A DNA stretch of 64,000 bases from Erwinia sp. E_sp_B01_1 (lineage in GTDB: Bacteria > Pseudomonadota > Gammaproteobacteria > Enterobacterales > Enterobacteriaceae): positions 4,030,001 to 4,094,000 of the forward strand of contig NZ_CP142208.1 in the NCBI RefSeq assembly GCF_036865545.1, written 5' to 3'. Each line of letters begins with the position of its first letter. Within the stretch, counting starts at the first letter, position 1. The translations under genes and the position numbers were made by a program. A model generated the notes under the pieces. It was not told the origin of the DNA. It searched no databases and worked only from the letters and a program-made list of their open reading frames with translations. Positions 8,090-18,974 of the stretch are shown here, piece by piece.

Positions 8090-9985
8090 ATGAAATTCAA
8101 AGATTTTGCAGAAGAAGAAAAACTTTTTGTTCGCAGGGCATTGGTAGCCTTTGGGATGGTAGTGGCAGGTTTCGTCACCCTGGTGGTGAATCTGTACCAT
8201 GTGCAGATTGAACAGAATCAGTATTATCAGACCCGCTCAAATCAAAATGACATCAAAATGATCCCGATTGCGCCCACGCGTGGGATTATTTACGATCGCA
8301 ATGGCATACCCCTGGTGAAAAACGTGACCTGGTATGACATCGAAATCCTGCCTTATAAAGTTAACGATATCAAGACGCTGCTGGCCGAACTGACGCCGGT
8401 TGTCGATCTTTCCCCTGATGAAATCGAGACCTTCAACCGCACGCTACATGCTTCCAGCCGCTATAAACCCGTGGTACTGAAAACCGAACTCACCGACGAA
8501 CAGGTGGCACGATTCTCGGTAAACCAGTATCGCTTTGACGGCGTGGACGTGAACAGTTATGAAGATCGCCAGTATCCTTACGGCCCCGATTTGGCGCATG
8601 TGATTGGTTACGTGTCGAAAATAAACGACAGCGACTACAAACGGCTTGATAAACAGGGCATCAGTGCCAACTATGCGGCCGATCATAATATCGGTAAACA
8701 GGGCATCGAAGGCTATTACGAGTCGGTTCTGCATGGCAAAACGGGTTATCAGGAAGTCGAAGTGGATAATCATGGCCGGGTGATCCGCGTATTGAAAGAG
8801 GTTCCCCCGGTGGCAGGTAAAAACCTCTACTTAACGCTGGACCTCCACCTTCAGCAATATGTGGAAACGCAACTGGCCGGACAGCGCGCTGCCGTGCTGA
8901 TTGAGAATCCGAAAGATGGTCAGGTGCTGGCCATGGTTTCCAGCCCCAGCTACGACCCGAATCCCTTTGTAAAAGGGATCAGCTACAAAGCCTATAAAGA
9001 ACTGCTGGCCAACAAGGATCTGCCGCTGATTAACCGCGTGACCCAGGGCCTGTACCCTCCTGCTTCCACCGTGAAACCCTACATGGCAATGTCAGCCCTT
9101 CTGACGCACGTCATCACTCCCCAAACCAGCTTCTTTGGTGCAGCAACCTGGACACTGCCAGGCACCCAGCGTAAGTACCGCGACTGGAAAAAATCGGGCC
9201 ACGGCATGCTGGACGTCACACGCGCTATTGAAGAATCCGCCGACACCTTCTTCTATCAGGTGGCGTTTATGATGGGTATCGATCGTATTCATACCATGCT
9301 CAGCCAGTTCGGCTACGGCAAATCTACCGGCATCGATCTGAATGAAGAGTACAACGGCCTGCTACCCAGCCGGGAATGGAAGCAAAAAGTCCATAAAAAA
9401 GCCTGGTATCAGGGCGATACGGTGTCAGTGGGGATTGGTCAGGGCTACTGGATTGCCACGCCTATCCAGATGGTGAAAGCGCTGGATACGCTGATCAATA
9501 ATGGCCGGGTGATCCAGCCTCACCTGCTGTATGAACAAAAACAGGGTAAAAACATTACTCCCTGGAAACCCACCTTACCTCAGGAACAGGTTGGCGATGC
9601 CGGTTCGCCATTCTGGAGCCTGGTGCGTCACGCGATGTTCGGCATGGCAAATGCCGCCAATGGCACCGGGTACAAATATTTCCATACCGCGCCTTACGGC
9701 ATTGCGGCGAAAAGCGGCACCTCGCAGGTTTTCAGCCTCAAACAAAATCAGGTCTATAACGCCAAAATGATCCCCATTCGTCTGCGTGACCATGTGTTCT
9801 ACACGGCTTTCGCACCGTTCAACAACCCCAAAGTGGCGATGGCTATCATCCTGGAAAACGGCGGCATTAACGGCGTGACCGCAGCGCCAGTGGTGAGAAA
9901 TATCATGGATCACATCTTCCTGCCGCCAGATGTGGCACCAATGCCGGTTACCGCCGATCCCACCAGCAACTTCACCGCACAGTAG
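8090..9985 (+). CDS. Penicillin-binding protein 2 paralogue (peptidoglycan transpeptidase)
   Basis: Class B PBP: crosslinks peptidoglycan during elongation. 631 residues (E. coli MrdA 633). One N-terminal membrane segment (about 17-40), a dimerisation/pedestal region with PTRGIIYDRNG near 60, and a transpeptidase domain with all three active-site motifs: STVK with Ser326, SAD near 385 and KSGT near 544. The housekeeping mrdA sits next to rodA and rlpA; here the neighbours are dmlA and a GGDEF-EAL gene, so this looks like an additional copy. Salmonella carries paralogues (PBP2-SAL, PBP3-SAL) used in acidic conditions; whether this is the same type is inference. The ribosome-binding site is weak. 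Confidence 0.88.
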   Translation: MKFKDFAEEEKLFVRRALVAFGMVVAGFVTLVVNLYHVQIEQNQYYQTRSNQNDIKMIPIAPTRGIIYDRNGIPLVKNVTWYDIEILPYKVNDIKTLLAELTPVVDLSPDEIETFNRTLHASSRYKPVVLKTELTDEQVARFSVNQYRFDGVDVNSYEDRQYPYGPDLAHVIGYVSKINDSDYKRLDKQGISANYAADHNIGKQGIEGYYESVLHGKTGYQEVEVDNHGRVIRVLKEVPPVAGKNLYLTLDLHLQQYVETQLAGQRAAVLIENPKDGQVLAMVSSPSYDPNPFVKGISYKAYKELLANKDLPLINRVTQGLYPPASTVKPYMAMSALLTHVITPQTSFFGAATWTLPGTQRKYRDWKKSGHGMLDVTRAIEESADTFFYQVAFMMGIDRIHTMLSQFGYGKSTGIDLNEEYNGLLPSREWKQKVHKKAWYQGDTVSVGIGQGYWIATPIQMVKALDTLINNGRVIQPHLLYEQKQGKNITPWKPTLPQEQVGDAGSPFWSLVRHAMFGMANAANGTGYKYFHTAPYGIAAKSGTSQVFSLKQNQVYNAKMIPIRLRDHVFYTAFAPFNNPKVAMAIILENGGINGVTAAPVVRNIMDHIFLPPDVAPMPVTADPTSNFTAQ

Positions 9986-10107
9986 GTCATGAAAATTCCC
10001 CGCTAAAGAAGATGTTGCTCTTTGCCGATACAGGACTATGAGGTAATGTCTTAGCCTCGTGAGGCCTGCGTGCAATGGCGAATGATTCATTTTTTGCTGG
10101 AAAGTAA

Positions 10108-12282
10108 ATGATTAAGGAACATCGCCTGGTGGCCGGGCTACGACGCCACTTTATCCGTAACGTTCTCACGCCGATGATAGGGGTGGTGCTGTTCACATTT
10201 CTTGCCTGCGGCTTTACCGCCTGGTGGGTGACAACCGAAAGCAACGCCAAAGCGCAGGAAAAGCAGCACCAGGTGATTGAGAATATCTTTTCCCAACATC
10301 TGGCTGACTACCTCCGGCAGCATCAGGATCTGCTGAGCTGGCCCGATTTACTCAGGCAGTTCACCGCCTCGCCCGGGACAGACTCCCCCTTTGGACGCTG
10401 GCTGAAAATCCTTGCAGGTGATGATGAAGTCTATCTGCTTGACAGCCAGGACCGGCCTCTGTCCGCCTGGTTTGCCGGCCAATCCGTTTCTGCCGATCGT
10501 TATGAGATAGTTCAGCGCCAGTTGCTTCCGTGGCTGAACAGCCTTCACCACCTTTCCTCCTCCCCCGCATTTACCGGTGATTTTATTCGCATTAATGGCC
10601 GCCTGGCCGAGATTGCGTTAGGGAAAGTGCCGGGAACCCAGGGCAACACGCTGATTTTTATACGCTACATCCATTACAGCTTTGTCGACTACCTGGAACA
10701 CCGGGGCGTGGTCAGCCAGTTCCGCTTTACGCCCAGCAATGCTGAAAAAGCCAACAGCGCCGGTTTTCTGCTGACATCCCATCTGAATATCCCGGTCAGC
10801 TACGTCTCCTGGCAACCGATGAAACCCGGTACCCAGATGCTGATGGTCACCGGCCCGCTGGTCTTGCTGGCGATGCTGGCGATCACCCTGATGTGTATCA
10901 ATATGACGCGTCGCCTGTGGTTATCTTCGCTAAAACTGTCAGAAAGCATGTTCAGGCTGGAGGCCAGCGAGGCTCAGGCTCATCGCCTGGCGAAGCAGGA
11001 TGTGCTGACCGGGCTGCCCAACCGTGCAGCGATGGAGGATAAGCTGACGCAGAGGCTGGATATGCTCTCCACAGAACAGGGGCAGACAGCATTGCTGCTG
11101 CTGGATCTCGACCGTTTCAAAATGATCAATGACACCTATGGGCACGCTACCGGGGACGAACTGATTATCGAGGTCAGCCAGCGTCTTACGGCCCTGTTGC
11201 AGCAAGAAGACGTTGTCGGAAGACTGGGCGGCGATGAGTTTATAGTGATAGTGAACAATCTGAAGAGTGACCAGCAGATCACCCAGCTCTGCCAGAAGAT
11301 CATCACTCAGCTCACTTCCCCGGTAATGCTTCAGGGTAACCGGCTGTGGGTCGGGGTCAGTATCGGCGTTGCGATAGCCCCACTGCACGCTTCCGAACCA
11401 CCGGAGCTGATGCGCAAAGCTGATATTGCCCTCTACGCGGCTAAATCCGAAGGGCGCGGGCGCTACCGTATGTTTGTCCCGGCGCTGGGCGAAGCCTTGA
11501 TCAAGCGTCAGCAGCTGGCAGAAGCGCTCCGACGGGCACTGGAAGCGCCTCAGGGCCTGGCGCTGTGGTATCAGCCAATCATGAATATCACCGGCAAAAA
11601 CATGCTGGGGATTGAGGCGCTGTTGCGCTGGCATCATCCGGTTCTTGGGCCTGTTTCTCCGGCAGAGTTTATTCCCGTCGCCGAAGAGACCGGGCTGATT
11701 ATTCCGCTGGGTGACTGGGTGTTGCAACAGGCTTTCGCCATGGCTAAGCGTTGCCCCCACCTCAGCATGTCGGTAAACGTCTCCCCTCTGCAATTCCTCG
11801 CCGGGAATTTTATCGCCCGGCTGCAAGAGATAGTCCAACAGCAAGCCGTGGACCCGAGACAGATTGAGCTGGAGATCACCGAAGGCGTGATGCTGGAAGA
11901 TCGTCAGCAGGCTCTGCATACCATTCAGACCCTGCGCGCGGCGGGCTTCAGAATCGCTCTCGACGATTTTGGTACCGGCTATTCAAGCCTGAGCTACCTC
12001 ACCCAGTTCCCGGTGGATACCCTGAAAATCGATCGCTGCTTTACCCAACTGCTGGGTATTCAGGAGCAGGCAAACACCATTGTCTCTTCAGTTATCAAAC
12101 TGGGGCATTCGCTGGGCTTATCCGTGACGGCGGAAGGGGTGGAAACAGAACAGCAGCGTCTGGCGCTTGAAGCGTCCGGCTGCGACAAGCTACAGGGCTT
12201 CCTGCTCAGTCGCCCCCAGCCGCCTGAACTGCTGTTTGCACAGCAGATCGGACAGGAGGCACCCCTCAGCCAGCTAACCTAG
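10108..12282 (+). CDS. Membrane GGDEF-EAL protein (c-di-GMP turnover)
   Basis: 724 residues. Two hydrophobic segments (about 20-42 and 250-268) flank a periplasmic sensor region of about 200 residues, placing the catalytic part in the cytoplasm. The diguanylate cyclase motif GGDEF is intact at 374-378; the upstream RxxD inhibitory site is absent (QQED instead). The EAL domain starts with EALLRW at 503-508 and keeps the DDFGTGYSS loop, so phosphodiesterase activity is plausible. Net activity cannot be predicted. The stop codon interlocks with the stop of hmuV on the opposite strand. Confidence 0.9.
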   Translation: MIKEHRLVAGLRRHFIRNVLTPMIGVVLFTFLACGFTAWWVTTESNAKAQEKQHQVIENIFSQHLADYLRQHQDLLSWPDLLRQFTASPGTDSPFGRWLKILAGDDEVYLLDSQDRPLSAWFAGQSVSADRYEIVQRQLLPWLNSLHHLSSSPAFTGDFIRINGRLAEIALGKVPGTQGNTLIFIRYIHYSFVDYLEHRGVVSQFRFTPSNAEKANSAGFLLTSHLNIPVSYVSWQPMKPGTQMLMVTGPLVLLAMLAITLMCINMTRRLWLSSLKLSESMFRLEASEAQAHRLAKQDVLTGLPNRAAMEDKLTQRLDMLSTEQGQTALLLLDLDRFKMINDTYGHATGDELIIEVSQRLTALLQQEDVVGRLGGDEFIVIVNNLKSDQQITQLCQKIITQLTSPVMLQGNRLWVGVSIGVAIAPLHASEPPELMRKADIALYAAKSEGRGRYRMFVPALGEALIKRQQLAEALRRALEAPQGLALWYQPIMNITGKNMLGIEALLRWHHPVLGPVSPAEFIPVAEETGLIIPLGDWVLQQAFAMAKRCPHLSMSVNVSPLQFLAGNFIARLQEIVQQQAVDPRQIELEITEGVMLEDRQQALHTIQTLRAAGFRIALDDFGTGYSSLSYLTQFPVDTLKIDRCFTQLLGIQEQANTIVSSVIKLGHSLGLSVTAEGVETEQQRLALEASGCDKLQGFLLSRPQPPELLFAQQIGQEAPLSQLT

Positions 12283-13055
12283 CGGCGCAGGACTATTTGC
12301 GGGACGGCATCCTGGCTGTGATGATGCACGTTGAGATCGGCCTGATACCAGCGCGTTAATACCGCCTCTGTCATCACTTCTGCTGGCGTTCCGCTCGCTA
12401 CCAGGCGGCCTTTGTGCAGCAGCAGCAGGCTGTCTGACCAGAGCGCAGCCAGATTAAGATCGTGCAGCACGCAGCACACGGTGAGCCGGCCCTGGCGCGT
12501 CAACTGATGCAGCAGCCGTAAGGCATGCTGCTGATGGTACAAATCCAGCGCCGAGGTTGGCTCATCCAGAAACAGCCAGCCCCGGGGCCCCTCCTGATGC
12601 CACAACTGGGCCAGCGCCCTCGCCAACTGTACTCGCTGCTTCTCTCCCCCGGATAAATGGCGGTAATCCCTCTCCGCCAGCACATCGCAACCGGTCAGCG
12701 CCATTACCTCTTCCATCACAGCCTGACTGCCCTGCTCAGGCCAGGGAGCCCGCCCCATCGCCACCACTTCCCTGACCCTGAGAGGAAACTCAACGTGACT
12801 TTGCTGACGCATCACTGCGCGGGTCTGAGCCAGTCGTTCACGCGGCCAGCTTGCCAGCGGCTTGCCTTCCAGCAGGCAGCCGCCGGTGTCAGGTTCCAGA
12901 AAACCGGTGAGGAGCCGCATCAGGGTCGATTTTCCTGCCCCGTTAGGGCCGATCAGCGAAACCATCTCTCCGGCGCGCAGCGTCAGAGAAACATCGTCGA
13001 TCAGCAATCTGGAGCCGACGCGCCAGCCCAGATTTTTACCCTGAAGTTCACTCAT
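12279..13055 (-). CDS. hmuV: Heme ABC transporter, ATP-binding protein
   Basis: ATPase powering heme import through HmuU. 258 residues with Walker [10 protein letters not shown] (about 36-44), signature [15 protein letters not shown] (about 138-152) and Walker B LFLDEPTS (about 165-172). Last gene of hmuRSTUV and overlaps hmuU by 8 bp, indicating translational coupling. Its stop shares the tetranucleotide CTAG at 12279-12282 with the stop of the convergent GGDEF-EAL gene. Confidence 0.93.
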   Translation of the reverse strand: MSELQGKNLGWRVGSRLLIDDVSLTLRAGEMVSLIGPNGAGKSTLMRLLTGFLEPDTGGCLLEGKPLASWPRERLAQTRAVMRQQSHVEFPLRVREVVAMGRAPWPEQGSQAVMEEVMALTGCDVLAERDYRHLSGGEKQRVQLARALAQLWHQEGPRGWLFLDEPTSALDLYHQQHALRLLHQLTRQGRLTVCCVLHDLNLAALWSDSLLLLHKGRLVASGTPAEVMTEAVLTRWYQADLNVHHHSQDAVPQIVLRR

Positions 13056-14049
13056 AGCGGGCTTCCTGTCGCCGTAATATCAGCCATAAAAACCAGGGTG
13101 CCCCCAGCAGGCTGGTCAGCAGCCCGACAGGCATTTCTGCCGGAGCCACTACCGTGCGGGCCAGCGTATCGGCAATCAGCACCAGGATCGCCCCGGCAAG
13201 CCCAGCCCCCGGCAGAAGCCAGCGGTGATCGCTGCCGATGCACATTCTGATCAGGTGCGGCACGACCAGCCCGATAAAACCTATTACCCCACTGACGGCA
13301 ACCGCTGCGGCTACCAGCAGGGCGCTGAGCACCATCAAAATACGCTGGGTCCGCTTGACGTCCACGCCCAGGTAGTGGGCCTCTTCATCGCCCAGCTGCA
13401 GTAAATTCAGGCGTCGTGCCTGCCACTGAGTCGCCAGGATCGCCGGGATAATGACCGCAGCGCTGACCAACACCGTTGACCATTGTGCCTGCCCCAGCGA
13501 CCCCATCCCCCACAGCGAAAGCTGACGGAGTTGCTGATCGTTACTGATCCACGAGAGCACGCCCACCGCAGCCCCGCAGATTGCATTGATGGCAATGCCT
13601 ACCAGCAGCAGGCGTGACAGCGTACTGCTGGTGTATTTCGTGAGGGTAAAAATCACCGCAGTGACTGTCAGGCTCCCGGCAAAGGCAGCCAGCATCGGCC
13701 ACCATAGCGCCAGCGCTGCTGGCAAAGAGAAGGGGATGACCACAGCAATAGCGAGCATTAATGCTGCCCCGCTGCTGATGCCCAGCAAGCCCGGATCGGC
13801 CAGCGGATTACGAAACAGCCCCTGCATGACGCCTCCCGAAAGAGCCAGCGCTGAGCCTACCAGCACTGCCAGCAGCACACGGGGCAGCCGGATATTCCAC
13901 CAGACCTGCCAGATCATACTCTCCCGGGGGGCCTGCCAGACCATCGGCAACGACAGGCGCACAGGCCCGACATTGGCCGCTAACAGCAGTATCGCCACCA
14001 TCAGGGCGGCCATCACCAGCAGCCCACGCTGCACGTTTATCGCGCTCAT
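13048..14049 (-). CDS. hmuU: Heme ABC transporter, permease
   Basis: FecCD-family inner-membrane permease for heme. 333 residues, about ten hydrophobic segments, with typical family stretches [29 protein letters not shown] and [13 protein letters not shown]. Overlaps hmuT by 4 bp (ATGA-type junction) and hmuV by 8 bp, so the three transporter genes form one translational block. Confidence 0.93.
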   Translation of the reverse strand: MSAINVQRGLLVMAALMVAILLLAANVGPVRLSLPMVWQAPRESMIWQVWWNIRLPRVLLAVLVGSALALSGGVMQGLFRNPLADPGLLGISSGAALMLAIAVVIPFSLPAALALWWPMLAAFAGSLTVTAVIFTLTKYTSSTLSRLLLVGIAINAICGAAVGVLSWISNDQQLRQLSLWGMGSLGQAQWSTVLVSAAVIIPAILATQWQARRLNLLQLGDEEAHYLGVDVKRTQRILMVLSALLVAAAVAVSGVIGFIGLVVPHLIRMCIGSDHRWLLPGAGLAGAILVLIADTLARTVVAPAEMPVGLLTSLLGAPWFLWLILRRQEARYE

Positions 14050-14864
14050 TTCACCAGCGCTTCAGCTGCCTTGCGCAGTCTGGCAACAGCATCCGGCGTT
14101 TGCAGCCCAAAACCCAGCAGGGCCATCTCATTGACCACCAGCACATTGTGCTGCCTGCCTGCCGGGGTCAGCGCCAGTCCGGGGAGCTTCCACAGATCCT
14201 CTTCATCACCCATTGTCCGCAACCCCTCTGCGCCGATCACAATCAGCTGAGGCGCACTCGCCACAATGCCTTCCTGCGTCAGCGGCTGATAATGCGGAAT
14301 ATTGCCGAGGGCGTTTTGCAGGCCAGCCGCGCGAATAGCTCCGTCGGCCGCCGTGCCAGTCCCTGCTCCCTGAGCTTTCATGCCGCTGTGATTGAGGATG
14401 TAGAGCACTTTAACCGGCAGCGGTTTACCGGAGAGGCCGGCAAGCTGTTTATCCAGCTTCGCCTGCAGCTCTTCTCCCTGCTCTTCACGGTGCAGCGCAG
14501 CCGCGACGGTGGCAATTTTGCTGTGAACGGCACTGAGTTCAGGCTTGCCGGTGACCGTAATCACTTTCACGCCAGCCTGCTCCACCTGCTGCAGCGCCAG
14601 AGAGGGTTTTGCCAGCTCGCTGGCTATCACCAGCGTCGGCTTCATGGCCAGGATCCCTTCGGCATTGAGCTGACGCATATAGCCCACGTCGGGCAGCCTG
14701 GTCGCCAGAGCCGGTTGCAGGCTGGTGCTGTCCCGCGCGACCAGGTTCTGCTGCGCGCCCAGCGCATAAACGATCTCCGTAATGTCACCGCCAATCGACA
14801 CCACGCGCTCTTCAGCCAGCAGTGAAAACGGCAGCGCTATCAGGGCTATCAGCCAGAGTTTCAT
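14046..14864 (-). CDS. hmuT: Periplasmic heme-binding protein
   Basis: Substrate-binding protein delivering heme to HmuUV. 272 residues. Residues 1-17 (MKLWLIALIALPFSLLA) are a Sec signal peptide; the mature protein has the PeriBP_2 fold starting ERVVSIGGDITEIVYALG. A conserved tyrosine in DVGYMRQL (about 58) sits where HmuT/ShuT relatives coordinate heme iron. Overlaps the hmuS stop and hmuU start by 4 bp each. Confidence 0.92.
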   Translation of the reverse strand: MKLWLIALIALPFSLLAEERVVSIGGDITEIVYALGAQQNLVARDSTSLQPALATRLPDVGYMRQLNAEGILAMKPTLVIASELAKPSLALQQVEQAGVKVITVTGKPELSAVHSKIATVAAALHREEQGEELQAKLDKQLAGLSGKPLPVKVLYILNHSGMKAQGAGTGTAADGAIRAAGLQNALGNIPHYQPLTQEGIVASAPQLIVIGAEGLRTMGDEEDLWKLPGLALTPAGRQHNVLVVNEMALLGFGLQTPDAVARLRKAAEALVK

Positions 14865-15898
14865 GCCGCCGCTCCCACACCTGCCAGCGCGGCAAGCTGT
14901 TCCCGCCAGCGGGTCTGTTCAGGCTCGCCTTCGGTACGCTGGCCATAAAGCTGCGCAATTTGCGTGCCGTCAGCCGCGAACAACTCCAGGCTGGTGACCA
15001 TGCCGTTGGCTGTGGGTTTACGGGTGATCCAACTTTCAGCGATGGTGTTTTCCATCAGATGCAGGGTGAAGGTCGGATTGAAAATATTGAGCCAGTTCTC
15101 TACCGGCATCAGCTTCTCAACGATGCCGGTGAAAATCTGCACGCAGCCCCGGTTACCGATGAAAATCATGATCTCATTACCGTCGCTTTTCGCCTGGGTC
15201 AAAAGCGCGTTCAGTGAGCCGTTATCCACCTTCAGGGCCAGATCGCTGGCAACCGAGCGGAAAGCCTGCTGACGGGAGATATTGTGACGTTTCAACAGGC
15301 CGAAGAACTGATGGACATCGGTCATTGCCCGCCACTCCTGCTCAATCAGCGCGGCATCCGGCAGGCTGGCGTAGTTAACCGGCTCAGCCGGGCTGACCTG
15401 GAGTTCCGGCGTGGTTTCCAGCCTGAAGGCGTCAATCAGCGCGCGCCACGCCGCCATATCGGTGTTGCCGGTGGTATAGATTTTCAGGATCGCATCGCCC
15501 TGCCCGTCAAAAATCTGGATGCTGTTACGGTCGCCGCGTTCGCTTTTCTCAACCAGCGAAAAAGCGCTTTTCCACTGGAAGGGGAACAGGCGTTGATCCA
15601 GCGCTCGCGGGTTCAGGATTAACCCGCCGTGGCCGCCCAGATGCAGGTTTTCATAGCGTCCCACCTGCTCATGCACGGCAAAGGCATTGCGGGTGATGGA
15701 TTTGGTTTCCCCCACCGCTTCCAGCGCCCGCAACAGCGCCGCGAAATCCGGACGCAGCGCGACGGCCTCCTCCAGGGTGCGGGCATGGGTCAGCTCCGCT
15801 TCGCTGACGGCCAGCAGCCCCGCCAGGTCGCGGGCATATTTTTTGGGGTGCTCTGCTTTTGCTGCCTGATAACGCTGATAAAGAGTATTCATGTCCAT
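14861..15898 (-). CDS. hmuS: Heme-degrading / heme-trafficking protein
   Basis: Cytoplasmic HemS/ChuS-family protein, which accepts imported heme and in ChuS degrades it. 345 residues from the ATG at 15896-15898, preceded by AGGAGA; an upstream in-frame ATG at 15922 lacks such a site. The fold is two repeated halves: the RNAFAVHEQVGRYENLHLGGHGG stretch region in the N-terminal half is echoed by the GNRGCVQIFTG and FNPTFTLHLM region in the C-terminal half. Located between hmuR and hmuT in the classic hmuRSTUV order. Confidence 0.92.
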   Translation of the reverse strand: MDMNTLYQRYQAAKAEHPKKYARDLAGLLAVSEAELTHARTLEEAVALRPDFAALLRALEAVGETKSITRNAFAVHEQVGRYENLHLGGHGGLILNPRALDQRLFPFQWKSAFSLVEKSERGDRNSIQIFDGQGDAILKIYTTGNTDMAAWRALIDAFRLETTPELQVSPAEPVNYASLPDAALIEQEWRAMTDVHQFFGLLKRHNISRQQAFRSVASDLALKVDNGSLNALLTQAKSDGNEIMIFIGNRGCVQIFTGIVEKLMPVENWLNIFNPTFTLHLMENTIAESWITRKPTANGMVTSLELFAADGTQIAQLYGQRTEGEPEQTRWREQLAALAGVGAAA

Positions 15899-15913
15899 TT
15901 GCTCTCCTGATAA

Positions 15914-15933
15914 GCCCCGCACAGAGGCGGGGC
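15914..15933 (-). promoter_or_regulatory. Intercistronic hairpin hmuR-hmuS
   Basis: 7-bp perfect stem GCCCCGC/GCGGGGC with a 6-nt loop in the short gap between hmuR and hmuS. No T-run, so probably an mRNA stabiliser or partial attenuator making receptor message exceed transporter message. Confidence 0.5.
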
Positions 15934-15955
15934 AAAGTTGTCATGATTAAGGGGA

Positions 15956-18351
15956 TCAGAAATCGATATTTACACCCAGCTGCCAGGTTCTGCCCGGCAT
16001 CACGGCCAGCGCCTTGTCATACGCATCCTGGTTATTGGTGTCAGTTAGCTGACGGCTGCTGAGGTAGTCCCAGTATTTGCGATCGGTCAGGTTGTAGATA
16101 CCCCCGCTGATTTTGACGTTTTTCGCTGCCTGCCAGTAAGCGGTCATATCTACCATACCGTAGCCCGGCACCCGCATATAGTCGGTGCTGGAGTCCGGCA
16201 GCGTCGCGCCAGCGTTATTGGTGAAGCTTTCGCGACTGGTCGCCTCGGCCTTTTTCCCTTTGACGAAGGTGGCGGTAACGGCGGCACCATAACGCTTCGC
16301 CGGATCATCCCAGGCCACGCCCACAATCGCTTTCATCGGCGCCACGCTGTCGAGGTCAACATAGCTGTCGCCGGCGTAAGAGGATTTCGATTTGCCCTTG
16401 CTGTAACCCAGCGCGAAGGTTGCACTCAGCCCGTTCACCTCTTCATACCAGGTGCCAAAATTCACTTTTGTCGAGACTTCACCGCCATAGATATAAGCCT
16501 TATCGCGGTTTTCTGCCTGATAAATAGTGTAGATATTTGCAGGTACATTAGTGAATTTCGACGGGTTGTTTGCCCGGCTGTAACGGGTATTGGCGATGAA
16601 GTTTTTATAGGTGTTGTAGAACACCGCCGTCTTCAGCGACACCCCATCAACCACCTGCCCTTTCATGCCCCACTCGAGGTTATTGCTGGTTTCCGTTTTC
16701 AGATCGCTGTTACCAATCAGCGCATACTGCACTGGCCCGGCATAGCTTGACCCCAGGTTCCAGGAACCGTAAAGCTGGCTGGCATTAGGGAACTGCGCGC
16801 CGCGCTTGTAGAGGATATAGGTCATCAGCGACGGCGTGATGTCGTAATTAAAGCTCAGAGAGGGCAGAACCTGGGTATCGGAGTTCTCTTTGCCATACAG
16901 CGTTTCCACACCGGATTCATCCAGCACGTCACTGCCGGTGGTCAGGCTGGCAAGGTTCTGAGGTTTAGTAGTCTGATGCGCCACGCGCACGCCCGGCACG
17001 ATATCAAAATTATGACCATCCAGATCAAACTGGATGCGGTCCTGCACGAAGCCGCCCAGCGCATAGCTGCGGCTGTCTGCGTCAGGTTGCATAATGACAG
17101 AGTAAGAACTCGGTGCTGGTTCCTGACGGAACGGACGTTCTGTTTCAGTGACTCGCCCGTTAAGGCCGCCGCTCAGCTCATGCCGGCCAAGGTTCTTCAT
17201 CAGCTGGGTTTCAAATCCCCAGGTATTCACGTTGTAGTCAGAGTAAACGCGCTCCATGCTGCCGGAACTGGTGGGCATCCAGGTATTGTCATGCGCCTGC
17301 GTCTGCTGGTAGTAGACTTTACTGGTCAGGCTGTCGACAAAGGCGTTGGCTGGCGTCCACTCATCCTTAAGGCTGACACCCCAGCGACGGGTATTGCTCT
17401 GCTGCTGGGATGTTCCCAGAATCGAATTGCCCGAAGTATCCCAGGTGTCGTAATGGCTGTGCGTGGTTTTGTCGTAATAGTCCAGGGTTCCGGTCAGCTT
17501 ATGATCGTCGTTGGGCTGCCAGATCCCGGAAGTCATCAGCGCATTGGAGTGCCAGTTTTCCGGATAAGCGTCCAGCGTGCCGCTGTTGTTACGGGTTTCC
17601 TGTCCGTCACGACGGCTGAAGACAAAGATCCCTCGTAGCGTTTCATCGCCAGCGGCAGCGGTGATGCCGTTATGCCAGCTGCGGTTGGCAGAGTCATAGT
17701 CCGTCTGGTAACCAAAATAGGTCGATTTGTAGGGAGAGAGGTAGTCATCCGGCGATTTTGTCAGGAAGGAGACCGCACCGCCAAGGGCGTTATTGGCTTT
17801 TTCCGTGGAGGTCGCACCGGATTCAATCTCTACCAGGCCATACATATAGGGGTCGAGATAATCCCGGCCTATGCCAAAGGTATTTAACCCGGCGCGGCTG
17901 GCGTAACTCCTGCCCGTTGCATCAGGCTGCGGTATGCCGTCCACATCCAGCCCTACCCGGTTACTCTCCAGCCCGCGAATGTTGTAGCCGGTGTAGCCAC
18001 TGCGGTCGAACCCACTTTTCCCGGCTGAAGAGCCACCGCTGGTACCAGTAGCGCCGATCAGGGGTTCATAACGCATCACCGATCCAAAATCAGTGGTGCC
18101 TTTATTCTGCATCTCTGCAGCGGTGAGGGTGGTTTTGCTGCCCGCTTTTTTTCTGGCTCCGGTGCGGTCACCGTCATTGTTGGCTCTGAAAAACGGGGTT
18201 TGCTGTCAGAGAGCGCCAGTTGAGTATCAGATGTGGCCTCGGGAAGCGGGTCAGAAGTGGGCACCTCAGCAAAAGCGAAACCGCTGGAGGCAAGCGTGCC
18301 AAGCAGCAACGTTTTTTGTATAAATCCCTTAGAAGTTAAATTGTTATGCAT
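15956..18351 (-). pseudogene. hmuR: TonB-dependent heme receptor, broken by a one-base frameshift
   Basis: Outer-membrane receptor expected to bind heme/hemoproteins and pass heme through TonB-ExbBD energy. Two frames: 18076-18351 encodes a signal peptide (to about residue 28) and the start of the mature protein (TMTVTAPEPEKK); 15956-18112 encodes the plug (YNIRGLESNRVGLDVDG) and the 22-strand barrel ending WQLGVNIDF with the C-terminal aromatic. The frames separate in an A7 tract (plus-strand T run 18146-18152). One added base gives EKKAGSKTTLTAAEMQNKG and a continuous protein of about 798 residues. As written, the receptor would not be made. Position at the head of hmuSTUV supports heme as ligand; the sequence is the hemoglobin/transferrin receptor type rather than a close ChuA copy. 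Assembly error or true mutation. Confidence 0.85.
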
Positions 18352-18473
18352 CTTAGTAAGCCTTTATATTTTTAGTAATATCGACTCATACATTGCGGCC
18401 GCAGGTGAAAATAACTGCGAAATAAACTCACGCATTCCGGCGTTATGTAGGTCATTCCGTGACAACTGTCAAA

Positions 18474-18498
18474 TACGAATGATAATGAGTTCGATTCG
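18474..18498. promoter_or_regulatory. Probable Fur box upstream of hmuR
   Basis: Contains GAATGATAATGAG, with a perfect TGATAAT half-site (18480-18486) of the 7-1-7 Fur consensus; the second half is weak. It lies about 125-145 bp upstream of the hmuR start, in an AT-rich gap, as expected for iron-controlled heme uptake. Confidence 0.5.
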
Positions 18499-18621
18499 CT
18501 ATATCAATAACCTCCATAATTAATTCACAATCTTTAGAAAAGGGCTCTTAGCCCCGGGCTTGACAGCGCCGGGGAGTCCGCACGAAGATAGCGCTCCATT
18601 CCCGCGTCTGGCCTTATCATC

Positions 18622-18903
18622 ATGAAAACTTCCCCGGCGATTACCATTCACTATTGTTCTCAGTGCAACTGGCTGCTGCGTGCAGGCTGGATGGCTCAGG
18701 AATTGCTGCATACTTTCAGTACCGATCTGGCGTCCGTTTCACTGGTGCCCGGCACTGGCGGGATTTATCAGATAAAGATTGATGGGCAGCTCATCTGGGA
18801 TCGCAAGACGGACGGCGGCTTTCCGGAAGCCAAAGAGCTGAAGCAACGTGTGCGTAATTACTGCTTTCCAGAGCGGGATCTGGGACATATCGACAAAAAA
18901 TAA
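18622..18903 (+). CDS. SelT/SelW/SelH-family (Rdx) selenoprotein homologue, Cys form
   Basis: 93 residues, small thioredoxin-like fold. The redox motif CxxC is present near the N-terminus (HYCSQCNWLLRAGWMAQELL), with cysteine in the position that is selenocysteine in some eukaryotic homologues, followed by the family GTGGIYQIKIDGQLIWDRK and GGFPEAKELK. Function in bacteria is unproven; redox protein by family. Single gene between the hmu operon promoter region and an MFS gene on the same strand. Confidence 0.85.
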   Translation: MKTSPAITIHYCSQCNWLLRAGWMAQELLHTFSTDLASVSLVPGTGGIYQIKIDGQLIWDRKTDGGFPEAKELKQRVRNYCFPERDLGHIDKK

Positions 18904-18974
18904 CACCCGCGCCCTGATCACACCTCGTGACCGGGCTACTGCATTCATCGTTAACTATTAAGTGCTTTTTTTAT

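Noticed and set aside
10939..11919. 326-codon ORF antisense to the GGDEF-EAL gene
   Set aside because: Long only because of the GC-rich codon pattern of the opposite strand; the sense frame has complete GGDEF and EAL motifs.
16976..17638. 220-codon ORF antisense to hmuR
   Set aside because: Shadow of a well-conserved outer-membrane receptor barrel.
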